The notes beneath the pieces were generated by a model. The model made no database searches, was not told where the DNA came from, and saw only the letters and a program-made list of their open reading frames with translations. Both the position numbers and the translations under genes were made by a program. Shown here in pieces: positions 40,536 to 50,081 of a DNA stretch of 64,000 nt. Source of the stretch: a virus; the IMG/VR virus record IMGVR_UViG_3300045971_000577, positions 124,001 to 188,000 of that record. The stretch is one strand, 5' to 3'. Position 1 is the first letter of the stretch. Each line of letters opens with the position of its first letter.

Positions 40536-41305
40536 ATCGACTTCCTAATTTTGATAAGTCGCAAGAGCATTTCTTCGTCTTCTTTTTCCCATTCGCGTGC
40601 CATTACAGAATTTCTACCGCAAATCTCGAGATGTTTCTTATAGTCTTCCGCGTCATGGTCAAAGTCATCATCCAACGGAGCAAGAATGTCATCGAGCCCT
40701 TGATTGCTGTATCTAGGAGGTTCCAATTCCTTACGCATAGGACGAATTTTAGTCCACCAAAGATACAATTCTCGCTGTTCACGAGCATCCTTAGCCTGCT
40801 GTGGGGACTGGTCCTGTGAAGGAATAGTCGGATCATCCAGGGTTACTTCCCAGTCGAGATGCGCCATTCCAAGATCAGGCCTACGGAAAGGTATGAACTT
40901 ATTGTAGAGTGGCATGTGCTTCTGGCACCATGACATCTTGTAAATATCACCCCAAATAAAATTATGCCATGCCTTTTCTACTTCAACATAATCGACAAGC
41001 ATAGTGAAACATGTATACAGCATCTTTCGGTCAATTTCTACATATCCTGGTGGCAATCCAGTCTTAACTACGTGATATCTGTCTAACAGACGATATCTGA
41101 AATAGTCAATCACTTTTCTATACTTCCACTTGATGGGAAGAATACACTTATATCTAAAGGTGTGCCTGCACCAATATCTGACCGGCGCGACCTGCTTGAA
41201 TTCGTAACGGAACAATCTCCATCCTGTAGATGTGAGGGCGCCTGGCGGATTAAAATCCATCCAGGAACCAAATCGTTCGTACAATCTTTTTATTTTGCTG
41301 ATCAT
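40526..41305 (-). CDS. Conserved phage protein, unknown function
   Basis: 259 residues. N-terminal half rich in arginine, tyrosine and tryptophan (WCRHTFRYKCILPIKWKYRK), C-terminal half acidic with helices. No motif recognised. The early promoter's -10 box ends six bases before the ATG, so the message would have almost no leader. Confidence 0.7.
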   Translation of the reverse strand: MISKIKRLYERFGSWMDFNPPGALTSTGWRLFRYEFKQVAPVRYWCRHTFRYKCILPIKWKYRKVIDYFRYRLLDRYHVVKTGLPPGYVEIDRKMLYTCFTMLVDYVEVEKAWHNFIWGDIYKMSWCQKHMPLYNKFIPFRRPDLGMAHLDWEVTLDDPTIPSQDQSPQQAKDAREQRELYLWWTKIRPMRKELEPPRYSNQGLDDILAPLDDDFDHDAEDYKKHLEICGRNSVMAREWEKEDEEMLLRLIKIRKSMWT

Positions 41306-41311
41306 ACCCCT

Positions 41312-41340
41312 ATGCTAGTGTGCGTGTAGGTAGGAGTCAA
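41312..41340 (-). promoter_or_regulatory. Early sigma70-type promoter at a gene start
   Basis: TTGACT, 17 bases, TAGCAT on the minus strand; six bases separate the -10 box from the ATG at 41305. Confidence 0.65.
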
Positions 41341-41538
41341 TCAATGTGGCATACCACCATTTGATACGAATGTATTCAACTTGTTCGCTTCTGCAATCAC
41401 TTCTTCGGTGGTCGGCGCGGTAGTTTGGTTGTCGCCATTCGCCACGCCAGCGGCCTTGTGCTTTTCGTTCAGGATGACTTGAGAGAGTTGAAGCAACTCG
41501 AGGCGGATTTCATATGGGGTCTTGCTAGTTGGTTTCAT
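41341..41538 (-). CDS. Conserved small phage protein
   Basis: 65 residues. The start KPTSKTPYEIRLELLQLSQV resembles, from memory, a small helical protein common in T4-like phages of water bacteria. Followed by a threonine-rich linker and a second helix. Function unknown. Confidence 0.72.
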   Translation of the reverse strand: MKPTSKTPYEIRLELLQLSQVILNEKHKAAGVANGDNQTTAPTTEEVIAEANKLNTFVSNGGMPH

Positions 41539-41552
41539 TTCTTTTCCTTGTG

Positions 41553-41816
41553 TTATTGTGATGTTACGTTTGAGCTACCTACTACTATTACTGCACCGCA
41601 GCCGGCAATAGCACCAACAGTAATTATTTTCTTACCATCTGCATCAGTATCAGTTGTAACAGATTTTAGTTGAGTTGTTCCATGCTTCTTTATCGGGCAT
41701 TGATGAAGATCTCCCTCTAAAGCCATCGGCAATCCGTTTACAGTAACAGTAGATGTTGCTGTAATAATAGTTCCACCGTGGGACGATTTATCACCTAATC
41801 TTGCTACAGGTTGCAT
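41553..41816 (-). CDS. PAAR-motif spike tip protein
   Basis: 87 residues. VARLGDKSSHGGTIITATST and VNGLPMALEGDLHQCPIKKHG, with later TVGAIAGCGAVIVVGSSN, form the PAAR repeat cone with its histidine and cysteine metal ligands. It should cap the tail spike of the baseplate, like T4 gp5.4. Confidence 0.88.
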   Translation of the reverse strand: MQPVARLGDKSSHGGTIITATSTVTVNGLPMALEGDLHQCPIKKHGTTQLKSVTTDTDADGKKIITVGAIAGCGAVIVVGSSNVTSQ

Positions 41817-41817
41817 A

Positions 41818-42117
41818 CTATGCCTTTATTATAGAGCTTTTCGCAGGAAGAGCAATGCCGGTTGTGAGACTTTCGTATTGAGATTCCATTTCAACTGTCG
41901 GAAATCCAATAATGACTGGTTTCGGAATAGTTACATGCTTACTAGGATCTGCGAGCATCATGACAGGAATGAATTGCACACCCTGTTGTGTTTGGCCTAA
42001 TGTAAGAGGTTTTGACACAACATAATCAACTAATGTTTCACTAATTACCTTGCAAATAAATTCTTCACCACTCATCATCTTCATGACAGTGACATATGGC
42101 TGTGTTTGTTTTAGCAT
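41818..42117 (-). CDS. Conserved small protein, Sm/Hfq-like shape
   Basis: 99 residues from ATG 42117, preceded by TAGGAGA; the longer frame reads into the reductase gene. VTVMKMMSGEEFICKVISET then VVSKPLTLGQ looks like the strand pattern of Sm-like proteins. The likeness is by shape only. Confidence 0.6.
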   Translation of the reverse strand: MLKQTQPYVTVMKMMSGEEFICKVISETLVDYVVSKPLTLGQTQQGVQFIPVMMLADPSKHVTIPKPVIIGFPTVEMESQYESLTTGIALPAKSSIIKA

Positions 42118-42131
42118 TTCGTTATCTCCTA

Positions 42132-44711
42132 TTAGCTGCATTTTCCGGATCCACAGTTTACACATTTCTTACAACCTTCTTCGTATACCACATTAGAAGA
42201 TCCGCAATCTTGACATACTTCGCCGTGTGCCTTTTCTCCGTCCTTGATAAATGTTGCAAGGAACTTCTTGATTTGGAAAATAAAGCTACCAATGTAAACG
42301 TCTTCCATTGTGTCCAATACCGCAACGATATTCTTGATAAGAACACCGTGGCGTAGATTCAACGAAACCATACGTGCAACCTTAGATGCATTATCGTTTC
42401 CGCTAATCTTTGCAAGCACTTCATCGATATGAACTTGTGGAATACCCTTTCTTACAGCAAGATCTGTTAGCTTTTCAATAGCGTCAGATGTTGTAATGTT
42501 CTTTTCATGGTGGTTTGTGTGAACAAACAATGCGAAAGGACGAGTTTTCTGTTCGTTCCATACTACAGACAAATACCACTTACGACCTTCAGCCTTCAGT
42601 GTCTTCATCGAAGCCGGTGCAGAGTCAGGCAATGTTACAGATTCCAAGATAATTTCTTCATCGGAATCGTCGGCATGCTGTTCTTCCTTAGCAGACAGTA
42701 CAGAAGTCATTGTTCCAGCACGGTATGTTGTGAAACCCTTGATGTAACCTGTATTGTACACCTTTAGATATAGACCCTTAAAATCTTCGTACGGATAGTC
42801 AAAAGGAATGTTACAAGTCTTAGAACATGCAGAGTCTGTCCAACGTGCAAAGCCTTGCAAGTCAGAAACGTGATCATCAACTGTAAGGTTGGTAGTAGTA
42901 ACTGCCCACGGTGCTGTTGGATCCCATTTGCCAATAGACTTCAGGAAGCGAACACCGTAGTCTTCGCACAATACTTCCTTTACAAGTCCACGGTTCTTGT
43001 CAATCTTATAGGTAACACCATTAAACACGCCGCGGAGAATTTCTTCGTCTCCTTCCTTTGCAAACTTGAATAGATCTGTTTCTTCCCATACACCTTCGTA
43101 CCACTTAGGAGTTACATCAATCATATCTGCAGGAACAACAGATACAATTACTGTACGGACATATTCTGGCATGAAGATTGGCTCAATTCCGCCAGATACC
43201 ACGTTAGCAAGAATAGACGAGTTACCATTAGGTTGTTGGCTCATCAACGAGGAATTACGAATACCTGTGGTGCGAAGCTTGAACATGTACGCATCAGACA
43301 ATCCGAGTTGCTTGACAAACGGAGTCTCTGCGTGCCACATTGGTTCACAATATTCGAACTTGCCCTTTTCTACAGCCAAATCAATGGATGTCTCGTAGGC
43401 AGTTCTTGCAACCAGTTGCATTAGTTCTTCTCTAATAACTGCTGCTTCGGGAGATGCAAATCGTGTCTTCAGCATGAACAAGGAAGAACCCCATCCCATA
43501 ATGCCCAAACCAATACGACGCTTCTTCTGCATAGATTCCACGTATTCTGGAAGAGGTGCAGACGAATAGCTGTTTACGTTGTCCAAGAAACGAACCATGT
43601 AACCAACGTACTTCTTGATTCCATTAAAGTCAAACGAACGACCCTTAACGAACTGTGTTAGGTTGATTGTACCTAGGCAGCAAATATTGCCAGGAGACAA
43701 TGTTTGTTCACCGCAAGGATTTGTTGCGAATATTGTTTCTGCGTAGTTTAGTGGATTGAAATAGTTAGCACGGTCCAGGAACAGAATGCCAGGTTCGGCT
43801 CTATTGTATGTAGACTCCATGATAAGATTCCACAACCACTTTGCAGAGATCGTGTTGAATACCTTTACAGGATATCCCTTAGCAAGCCATGCCTTGATAT
43901 CGCCATTCCACTCGTCTTTGTACTTCTCGAAAGTAGTAACAGGGAAATGAAGCTCCCATAGGTCAAGCAACTTGATAAGTTCTTCGTATTCATCCTTGCG
44001 CTCAGGTTCTGTACCTTCGGCAATACGCTTTTCTAGATCTTCAATCTGGGTAATACGGCTCATGAAGTCATCTGTACAGTTTACAGATACGTTGAACTTG
44101 GTAAGACGGCCAGCCTGTTGCTTTGCAGTAATGAATTCAATAATATCTGGATGCCATACATCAATAACGCCCATCATAGCGCCTTTTCTGATCTTACCCT
44201 TAGCTTTCTTGTTCGTAGACTTCTTACCGGAACCAGCGGTAATGATTTCAGAAGCCTTATCGAACAATTCCATGTACTTGACGGAGCCAGGAGTCTCTAC
44301 GCCAATACCGTTAATGAAAGAACCGCGGGGACGAATATAGGAAAAGTTTTCTCCCCAACCACCTTCAGACTTCAATGTCTGTGATTGACTAAGCAAGTGG
44401 CTGTAAATGCCTTCCAGGCTGTCAATGTCATACTTTTCGCGTGGGCCCACGAAACAATTCATTAGGGTAGTGCCGGACCACTCTGTACCGGCATTCGACA
44501 TAATTCTGCCGCCTGGTACACCCTTGAAGTTTGTTAGAAGATCATAAAAGCGATCTCTCCACAAATCTTGTAATTCTGTTGTTGCTTCTACTGACGAAAT
44601 TGCATTTGCAATTCTTTTCATTGTGTCATCAACGCTATTATCATTGTGATCTTTGTATGTCGTTTCCCAAATTTCATTGGAAAACGTATCCTGAAATACA
44701 GTGGTTCTCAT
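42132..44711 (-). CDS. nrdJ: Class II (B12-dependent) ribonucleotide reductase, NrdJ
   Basis: 859 residues. GGRIMSNAGT, LMNCFVGP, SEGGWGENFSYIRPRG, NPCGEQTLSPGNICCLGTIN and QQPNGNSSI are reductase active-site stretches. The C-terminus CQDCGSSNVVYEEGC plus CVNCGSGKC is the cysteine-rich tail of the adenosylcobalamin class. There is no separate radical subunit. It makes deoxynucleotides for replication. The host, or its surroundings, must supply B12. CAGGAG precedes the ATG. Confidence 0.92.
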   Translation of the reverse strand: MRTTVFQDTFSNEIWETTYKDHNDNSVDDTMKRIANAISSVEATTELQDLWRDRFYDLLTNFKGVPGGRIMSNAGTEWSGTTLMNCFVGPREKYDIDSLEGIYSHLLSQSQTLKSEGGWGENFSYIRPRGSFINGIGVETPGSVKYMELFDKASEIITAGSGKKSTNKKAKGKIRKGAMMGVIDVWHPDIIEFITAKQQAGRLTKFNVSVNCTDDFMSRITQIEDLEKRIAEGTEPERKDEYEELIKLLDLWELHFPVTTFEKYKDEWNGDIKAWLAKGYPVKVFNTISAKWLWNLIMESTYNRAEPGILFLDRANYFNPLNYAETIFATNPCGEQTLSPGNICCLGTINLTQFVKGRSFDFNGIKKYVGYMVRFLDNVNSYSSAPLPEYVESMQKKRRIGLGIMGWGSSLFMLKTRFASPEAAVIREELMQLVARTAYETSIDLAVEKGKFEYCEPMWHAETPFVKQLGLSDAYMFKLRTTGIRNSSLMSQQPNGNSSILANVVSGGIEPIFMPEYVRTVIVSVVPADMIDVTPKWYEGVWEETDLFKFAKEGDEEILRGVFNGVTYKIDKNRGLVKEVLCEDYGVRFLKSIGKWDPTAPWAVTTTNLTVDDHVSDLQGFARWTDSACSKTCNIPFDYPYEDFKGLYLKVYNTGYIKGFTTYRAGTMTSVLSAKEEQHADDSDEEIILESVTLPDSAPASMKTLKAEGRKWYLSVVWNEQKTRPFALFVHTNHHEKNITTSDAIEKLTDLAVRKGIPQVHIDEVLAKISGNDNASKVARMVSLNLRHGVLIKNIVAVLDTMEDVYIGSFIFQIKKFLATFIKDGEKAHGEVCQDCGSSNVVYEEGCKKCVNCGSGKCS

Positions 44712-44727
44712 TTACACTCCTGGCGTG

Positions 44728-45165
44728 TTAGGTTATTGTTTTTATTTGGTCTTGTGGGTAAATTTTGAGCAAGGTCACGTCGGCACAAGCATCTAGGTAC
44801 ATACTTACCTGTCCTAGTTCTCTATTCAACACAAACTGATCATTTACTACAGGAAGCAAACATACGCCGTCTTCATCCTCGACTAGGTAAAGATCTAGTT
44901 TGGCTGCAATCGGAATCATGGCAAGGGTGTAATAAATCAGTAGACTGATTGAGCTTGTGCAAAAGGAACCGTGATACAATATTTCCCACGGCGTTGGCCA
45001 GTCGGCCGGTGAATAGTAGTCCAATGATCTAGCACCAAAGGGGATTCCTGCACAGAATTTTGCAACTTCGTTTAGCTGCTTATCTACGGGCAAATCTTTT
45101 AGATCAGCTCGTAGTTTCTTCCAGAGAATGAGACGGTCCTCACCGTGAACGGTATTCCAAATCAT
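44728..45165 (-). CDS. Conserved phage protein, unknown function
   Basis: 145 residues. LDYYSPADWPTPWEILYHGS and FCTSSISLLIYYTLAM are distinctive, and I recall the same stretches in T4-like phages of water bacteria. The W-E-x-L-Y-H ... C layout could hold a cysteine-protease-like site, which I cannot confirm. A possible late box (ACTAAATA) lies 24 bases upstream. Confidence 0.72.
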   Translation of the reverse strand: MIWNTVHGEDRLILWKKLRADLKDLPVDKQLNEVAKFCAGIPFGARSLDYYSPADWPTPWEILYHGSFCTSSISLLIYYTLAMIPIAAKLDLYLVEDEDGVCLLPVVNDQFVLNRELGQVSMYLDACADVTLLKIYPQDQIKTIT

Positions 45166-45189
45166 AGGCTTCTTTTTATCGTAAGGTTG

Positions 45190-45197
45190 TATTTAGT
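45190..45197 (-). promoter_or_regulatory. Variant late box ACTAAATA
   Basis: 24 bases before the start at 45165; one base different from the main late box. Confidence 0.4.
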
Positions 45198-45858
45198 TAC
45201 GACCGTGTCGGTCGTAATAGGCGCATACTTTGTTTGCCCACATAGTTTCGTAATGGGTGAATTCATCACCCTCGATTATGAATTCTAAATATTTTCCGTC
45301 TCTGGTTGCCATCATAATAACACCCTTACGGATGTTTGTTCCGTACATTTCATTATGTGATAGGGAGTATGCTGCTAGTTGGCAGAAATAGTCTTCGATC
45401 CACTCTCTCTTTTTCTCTTTTAGACTATTCTTGAAGTCCATAATCGCAGGTTCGCCTTCCCAGACGCCGACAAGGTCGGTTGTTCCTGCATAGAGTTCTT
45501 TTGAGTAGAGTGCGACTTCAGATCCCCAAATTTCTGTAATCTTGGGGAAAGCTTTTCGAATGATAAGCTTCGCTAAAGTTTGTGCGTAGAAAGTACCAGT
45601 AAGTGGTAAGCCAAGAATATGATTTTCTAAGTTCTTGTGCATACCGTTACCGATACCAGTCGCTTGTGCCGTTATCTTTTTGGCTTCATCCTCGCCAACC
45701 CGTTCTCGCCATTCTTGAAGATGAGTGTTGTCTTTGGTTGCGGATAAAATTGTTGTAACACTGGGAAGAGGGCGACCCTCACCAACAATGTATTTGCGTC
45801 CGTTGGGACTATCTACACGCTGAAGGGGTTGATAATTGAAGGGGTTTGTTATAAGCAT
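45193..45858 (-). CDS. PD-(D/E)XK nuclease, RecB/Cas4-like
   Basis: 221 residues. LPSVTTILSAT at the start, GNGMHKNLENHI, then GTTDLVGVWEGEPAIMDFKN with D, D and K of the nuclease core, and YFCQLAAYSLSHN as the Q-x-x-x-Y motif of RecB-type nucleases. Probably a DNA exonuclease used in recombination or replication. The early promoter's -10 box ends six bases before the ATG. Confidence 0.87.
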   Translation of the reverse strand: MLITNPFNYQPLQRVDSPNGRKYIVGEGRPLPSVTTILSATKDNTHLQEWRERVGEDEAKKITAQATGIGNGMHKNLENHILGLPLTGTFYAQTLAKLIIRKAFPKITEIWGSEVALYSKELYAGTTDLVGVWEGEPAIMDFKNSLKEKKREWIEDYFCQLAAYSLSHNEMYGTNIRKGVIMMATRDGKYLEFIIEGDEFTHYETMWANKVCAYYDRHGRN

Positions 45859-45864
45859 TGACGA

Positions 45865-45893
45865 AGTGTAACACGAAACGCATCACGAGTCAA
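45865..45893 (-). promoter_or_regulatory. Early sigma70-type promoter at a gene start
   Basis: TTGACT, 17 bases, TACACT on the minus strand; six bases before the ATG at 45858. Confidence 0.72.
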
Positions 45894-45897
45894 TGTT

Positions 45898-47067
45898 TCA
45901 CCAACAAATCTTCCATTGTATCGTTGAGCCAGTTGCGGGATTCGTTTGTTGAGAGATGGTGTAGCCTAGCTTCGTGAAATACGTGATTACTGCATTCATC
46001 TGAAGTAGAATAGGCTTATTGATTTGCGTACCTGCCCATACCTGATAATATAGGTTAGGATTTGTTCCAAAGGTATTTGAGGATACTGCAATAGTCACTT
46101 GTGCTGGAGTTGCAGGTGGATTAGGCAATGCAGCGGTAGGAGGATTGAACACTGTTCCTACCGCTGTATTTGTGTAGTTGGATCCATTAGTCAAAACCGC
46201 AATAGATGCAACAGATGTGCCGCTCAGCGTCACTGCTGTTGTTGCGCCCGTTCCCGGGTTAGTTATCACTAAATATGGCGAATTTACAGCATAACCAGCA
46301 CCGGTGTTGACTACAACGACCTGTGTGATTGCACCAGTGTTATCGGTAATCACTGTTCCATAAAATCCAGAACCTGTAGGATATGGCAATGCAGGATTTA
46401 GAGTAGAAACAATTTGTGCAGTGGTAACACTTGATTCGTAACCTGAGCCCGCTACCAACACAGCAACTTCTAGAATCTGTCCAGTTAGGCTTACCGATGC
46501 GATCTTGAATGTAGCAGTTACATATGCCACGTTAGGAAGAATTGCTCTTGTGGCAGTTACAGTATCATCTACAGTATAACCAGTGCCACTATTGACAATA
46601 TTCACACCCACAATAGATCCTGCAGCGTCAACGAACGGACGAAGATCTGCATTTATACCTGCCAACGAACTTACTGATAAGGACGCGGGGATTGGTTGAT
46701 AACCAGATCCGCCATTTGATATTGTAACGCCAAGAATGTTACCGCCGTTTGTAATAACTGATGCTACCGCATCAACTACTGTTGCACCAACTGGCGGTGT
46801 GAACGAAATGGTTGGTGTGTCAACTAGATATCCTGCTCCACCATTGACTACCGTTACAGACGAGACACCAGACACAAATGTCATTGGAGTGATTCCGCCT
46901 ATTGTGGTACACATTTGGCCACCACCTACTTGGCACTGGCTCGATGCTGCAAGAATGCCTTGTTGAAGCATGCAAATTTCTTCCCAAACTACAGGAAGGT
47001 TGGTAGCAAGTTGCTCCATTTGAGCAGCACTTGGAAAACCTGTACCCGGTGTGCAGCAATCAGCCAT
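45898..47067 (-). CDS. Repeat-rich virion surface protein
   Basis: 389 residues. About six copies of a unit ending N-G-G-A-G-Y / N-S-G-T-G-Y / N-T-G-A-G-Y, each preceded by a V-x-V-x-N strand and spaced about 40-50 residues. Such beta repeats occur in tail fibre or neck appendage proteins. The N-terminus has CCTPG and QMEQLATNLPVVWEEICML; the end is a helix with KLGYTISQQ. AGGATGA precedes the ATG. Confidence 0.78.
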   Translation of the reverse strand: MADCCTPGTGFPSAAQMEQLATNLPVVWEEICMLQQGILAASSQCQVGGGQMCTTIGGITPMTFVSGVSSVTVVNGGAGYLVDTPTISFTPPVGATVVDAVASVITNGGNILGVTISNGGSGYQPIPASLSVSSLAGINADLRPFVDAAGSIVGVNIVNSGTGYTVDDTVTATRAILPNVAYVTATFKIASVSLTGQILEVAVLVAGSGYESSVTTAQIVSTLNPALPYPTGSGFYGTVITDNTGAITQVVVVNTGAGYAVNSPYLVITNPGTGATTAVTLSGTSVASIAVLTNGSNYTNTAVGTVFNPPTAALPNPPATPAQVTIAVSSNTFGTNPNLYYQVWAGTQINKPILLQMNAVITYFTKLGYTISQQTNPATGSTIQWKICW

Positions 47068-47073
47068 TTTCTA

Positions 47074-47400
47074 TCATCCTATTTTCGTGGCCTTAGCAGC
47101 CATATCACTGACTTGTGATGCGCTATCTTCTGCACCGCCACTAGAATCTGTTGGATTAGATCCCTCAGGTGGGGTAAGTTTTATGCTTTGTGGAGTAGCA
47201 TTCAGAACAACAGGATTACGGCTCAGTAAAGGCATAAGGCTATTCACATCAACCGCATAACCCATACCGTGAAGTTGAGTTACGAGTTGTTGCGTTGCAA
47301 CTTCCTGTGCTCCTGCACCTTTTGCGCCTATCAGGATATTACTTAGATCTGATTCTAAGCTCTCCTGATAGTTCTCCTGAATGATTTCTCTTGCTCTCAC
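47074..47400 (-). CDS. Late protein, GTG start
   Basis: 108 residues from GTG 47400, just after the upstream stop; the longer frame lies inside that gene. Helical start (RAREIIQENYQESLESDLSN), then a serine- and glycine-rich tail. Likely virion protein by position. Confidence 0.65.
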   Translation of the reverse strand: MRAREIIQENYQESLESDLSNILIGAKGAGAQEVATQQLVTQLHGMGYAVDVNSLMPLLSRNPVVLNATPQSIKLTPPEGSNPTDSSGGAEDSASQVSDMAAKATKIG

Positions 47401-47401
47401 T

Positions 47402-48835
47402 TTAGCCTCTGGCTTCGCGAAGCTTTCTTGCCTTAGCGACAAGTCTGTGCATTTCCAACACCTTTTGCTGCAAACGTACAGCTTCGGCCTTCATTGAACG
47501 TCCTAGTGGCTCTTCTGTTTCTGCACCACCGAATTCGTCGTCCATTTCTGGATCTGCGCCAAGGTCATCTTCAATATTGTCGAGATCCAATTCGCTACCT
47601 GCGTCCATTGCTGTAGGATCTTCTGCGCCCATGCCGTCGTCCATACCAATATCTTTGTCCATGTCTGTTGGTGCGTCGAACTGGCCTGTTGCGGCCATGC
47701 TCGAAACTGCATCATCGACCTGACCCTTGGCTGTATAGAGTGCATCCATAACGCTTTGTAGGGCTCCGTAGATTTGTGTCTGGAATGCCGACGCAGATTC
47801 CATACCATATGTTTCGCGCATTTGATCAGTTACGGGAGGAAGGTCTTCGTTTTGCAAACGACCAATCTTTTCAATCATTTCCTGGAGTTCTTGTGCAAAA
47901 CCCTTGGCTGCCATCATAACTTCGGCCTGGCTAACTTCTGTTTCTAGAAGACGGCGAAGATTCTTTACTAGATTCTTGTGTTCTTTCATTTCGTTTCCTT
48001 CTCTAACTCTACGTGGTGAGGGTTTCATAAAATTTGCACCCATCTTATTATGTGGATCGGTGCTGGACTGGTTAGGTGCTGCCACCATACGACCATGTCT
48101 ATCTCTAATCATCGGAACCTGTGAATTCCCGGTATCATACTTTTCTCCGCCTGCCGCGCCACCGATTGATAGTCTCGGGTTATCTAACGCGCTCATTGCA
48201 CGCTTTGCCTGCATAGATTGTGGGAGTTGATCTAGAAAATCATGACGCTTACCAACATGCCCGTATGTATCTTCGTCTACTTCTACTCCGGACATTTGCG
48301 CATCGCCGGCGGCCTCGTTCTCAATATCCTCAATGCTATCTTCCACGATTCCTGCAGAATCTCCGCCCGACTGATCCCTGCTGATTCTAGCCAATGCTTC
48401 GCTACGAACCTTTTGTGAAATCATTTCGTCCGGGAAACGGAATTCCGATGAACGATATGCATCCATTGCATTTTCCATTGCTCTGTCAAAATTGGCCTGT
48501 GACACACCACTGCGTTCGAATGATTTGACGACATAATCTACGAGGTCAGAAATAACAGGACCTAATTTAGGCGACTGAAATGTCATCATCGAATATTCTT
48601 TGAGTGCTTGTAATCCTTCGAGTACAAGAAGCCTCTTTGAAATCTCTGAAGAGCTCTTAGCATCGTCGCCCTTCAGCTTCAAGTCAGTAACTTCTTCTTC
48701 GATCTGTTCCATAATAGAAACCAGATCCTTGTCGCTAACATCTTCGGCGATTTTGAATCCGTAGTTAGTTTCGAGGTGCTGATTTATCTTTCTAAATGTG
48801 GCATCTGGTGCATTGCCGATATCGTTCAAAAGCAT
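47402..48835 (-). CDS. Late structural or scaffold-like protein
   Basis: 477 residues. Conserved-looking N-terminus (INQHLETNYGFKIAEDVSDK, then EISKRLLVLEGLQALKEY), a long linker, and a very acidic stretch near 400-445 before a basic helical end. The layout, acidic and helical, would suit an internal head or scaffold protein, but no homology proves it. Late box 31 bases upstream. Confidence 0.68.
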   Translation of the reverse strand: MLLNDIGNAPDATFRKINQHLETNYGFKIAEDVSDKDLVSIMEQIEEEVTDLKLKGDDAKSSSEISKRLLVLEGLQALKEYSMMTFQSPKLGPVISDLVDYVVKSFERSGVSQANFDRAMENAMDAYRSSEFRFPDEMISQKVRSEALARISRDQSGGDSAGIVEDSIEDIENEAAGDAQMSGVEVDEDTYGHVGKRHDFLDQLPQSMQAKRAMSALDNPRLSIGGAAGGEKYDTGNSQVPMIRDRHGRMVAAPNQSSTDPHNKMGANFMKPSPRRVREGNEMKEHKNLVKNLRRLLETEVSQAEVMMAAKGFAQELQEMIEKIGRLQNEDLPPVTDQMRETYGMESASAFQTQIYGALQSVMDALYTAKGQVDDAVSSMAATGQFDAPTDMDKDIGMDDGMGAEDPTAMDAGSELDLDNIEDDLGADPEMDDEFGGAETEEPLGRSMKAEAVRLQQKVLEMHRLVAKARKLREARG

Positions 48836-48866
48836 ATAAACAGTTCCTGTATAGTTGTATTTCTAG

Positions 48867-48874
48867 TATTTATC
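48867..48874 (-). promoter_or_regulatory. Late promoter box GATAAATA
   Basis: 31 bases before the start at 48835. Confidence 0.75.
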
Positions 48875-48885
48875 ATTATGTAATG

Positions 48886-49335
48886 CTATCGTACTCTTTT
48901 GAAAAGTGAGATGCAATCACGGGTCGCCTTTGCAAGCAACTCGGTTACTTGAAATTTATCTTCAAGTATGCACATTCTTTCGAAGTCGTTACGCTTTTTT
49001 GCACCACGATAACCGTGTAGGTAATGTGTCATATCGTTATGATATTTAGAAAATCTTTCTTCCAGATAGAGTACTTTCTTTACTGTCGAATGTTCGCCGT
49101 TGGAGTGCCGTTGAGCGATAATGACAGCAACATCGAAAACAAATATATCTTGATATAAAACTTTCCTATCAATACTTAAAACATTGTAAAACCCACTTGC
49201 ATTCTTTTCAACAAGTGTTGTTCCAATTAACACAGCCTTCTTCGAAACAGATATAGGCATACCTCGCTGAATTGCAAATTCGGCTGCGCGGTCGGTTGCT
49301 TTATCTAAGGTGTCAATGACTGCTGTTCTATCCAT
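48886..49335 (-). CDS. Conserved phage protein, unknown function
   Basis: 149 residues. Beta strands in the middle (KAVLIGTTLVEKNASGFYNV), then a helical, histidine-rich part (KYHNDMTHYLHGYRGAKKRN). No family recognised; it lies among virion genes. Confidence 0.7.
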   Translation of the reverse strand: MDRTAVIDTLDKATDRAAEFAIQRGMPISVSKKAVLIGTTLVEKNASGFYNVLSIDRKVLYQDIFVFDVAVIIAQRHSNGEHSTVKKVLYLEERFSKYHNDMTHYLHGYRGAKKRNDFERMCILEDKFQVTELLAKATRDCISLFKRVR

Positions 49336-50081
49336 TAGCGTCTCTTTCTTCCGTTGTTGATTCTTCCTGCAGATTTTTTACCACTTGCTGCAAGATTAGC
49401 AGATAATGCACCGCTGGCTTGAGCAGGCTTTGTATCTCCAACTACAGTCTTTGCAACTGTAGGAGTATATTCTTTCTTCATTGCAGCTTCGTCAGTTTCC
49501 TGTCTACGCTTTACTTTACCCATTGCGGCTGGAGCAATAGCAATAGATCCTGCACTGGATGCGCCGCAGCTTGCATCTTCTCTAATGCCAGCTAGCTCTT
49601 TCAATCTCATTAGTTGTTTATCTTCTTGAGTTTGAATATTCTGTTGTGGCTGGGTTTGTCCTTGCTGTTGTGGCTGGCCAGATTGACCTTGTTGTGTTGC
49701 GAAAGGTTCCAGCGCATCATTGTTCTGCCATTCTTCTTGACCTGTCGTAGGGTTCTTTACTTTTACACCATTCGACGACATATCTACTTGAGTTACTTCG
49801 CCTGGAACTGGTAATCCATTTGGACCTTTTAGTCCTACGGTCATTCCCATTTCGATAGGGGCACCTTTACCTGGCCAAATTGCTTTCATGTTTGATCCAG
49901 GAGCAGTTCCTTTCTGAACTGCGGGGCTACCTGCACCGCTGGCGCTAGGACCTACAGTCTGCCCGGATGGAGGAGTAATCATTGCCGATGCTTCGGCAAC
50001 ATATTCCATAAATGACTTATCTTTTGTATCATCAATCAACAATGATACAATAGTATTCATTGATTCGTGCATTTTACTCAT
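49335..50081 (-). CDS. Virion-associated protein with glutamine-rich linker
   Basis: 248 residues. Helical start, a small beta barrel near 70-125 (GMTVGLKGPNGLPVPGEVTQ), a glutamine-rich linker near 130-155, then LKELAGIREDASCGASSAGS. This last motif, with a basic tail, recurs from memory in several late proteins of T4-like water phages. Function unknown. Confidence 0.68.
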   Translation of the reverse strand: MSKMHESMNTIVSLLIDDTKDKSFMEYVAEASAMITPPSGQTVGPSASGAGSPAVQKGTAPGSNMKAIWPGKGAPIEMGMTVGLKGPNGLPVPGEVTQVDMSSNGVKVKNPTTGQEEWQNNDALEPFATQQGQSGQPQQQGQTQPQQNIQTQEDKQLMRLKELAGIREDASCGASSAGSIAIAPAAMGKVKRRQETDEAAMKKEYTPTVAKTVVGDTKPAQASGALSANLAASGKKSAGRINNGRKRR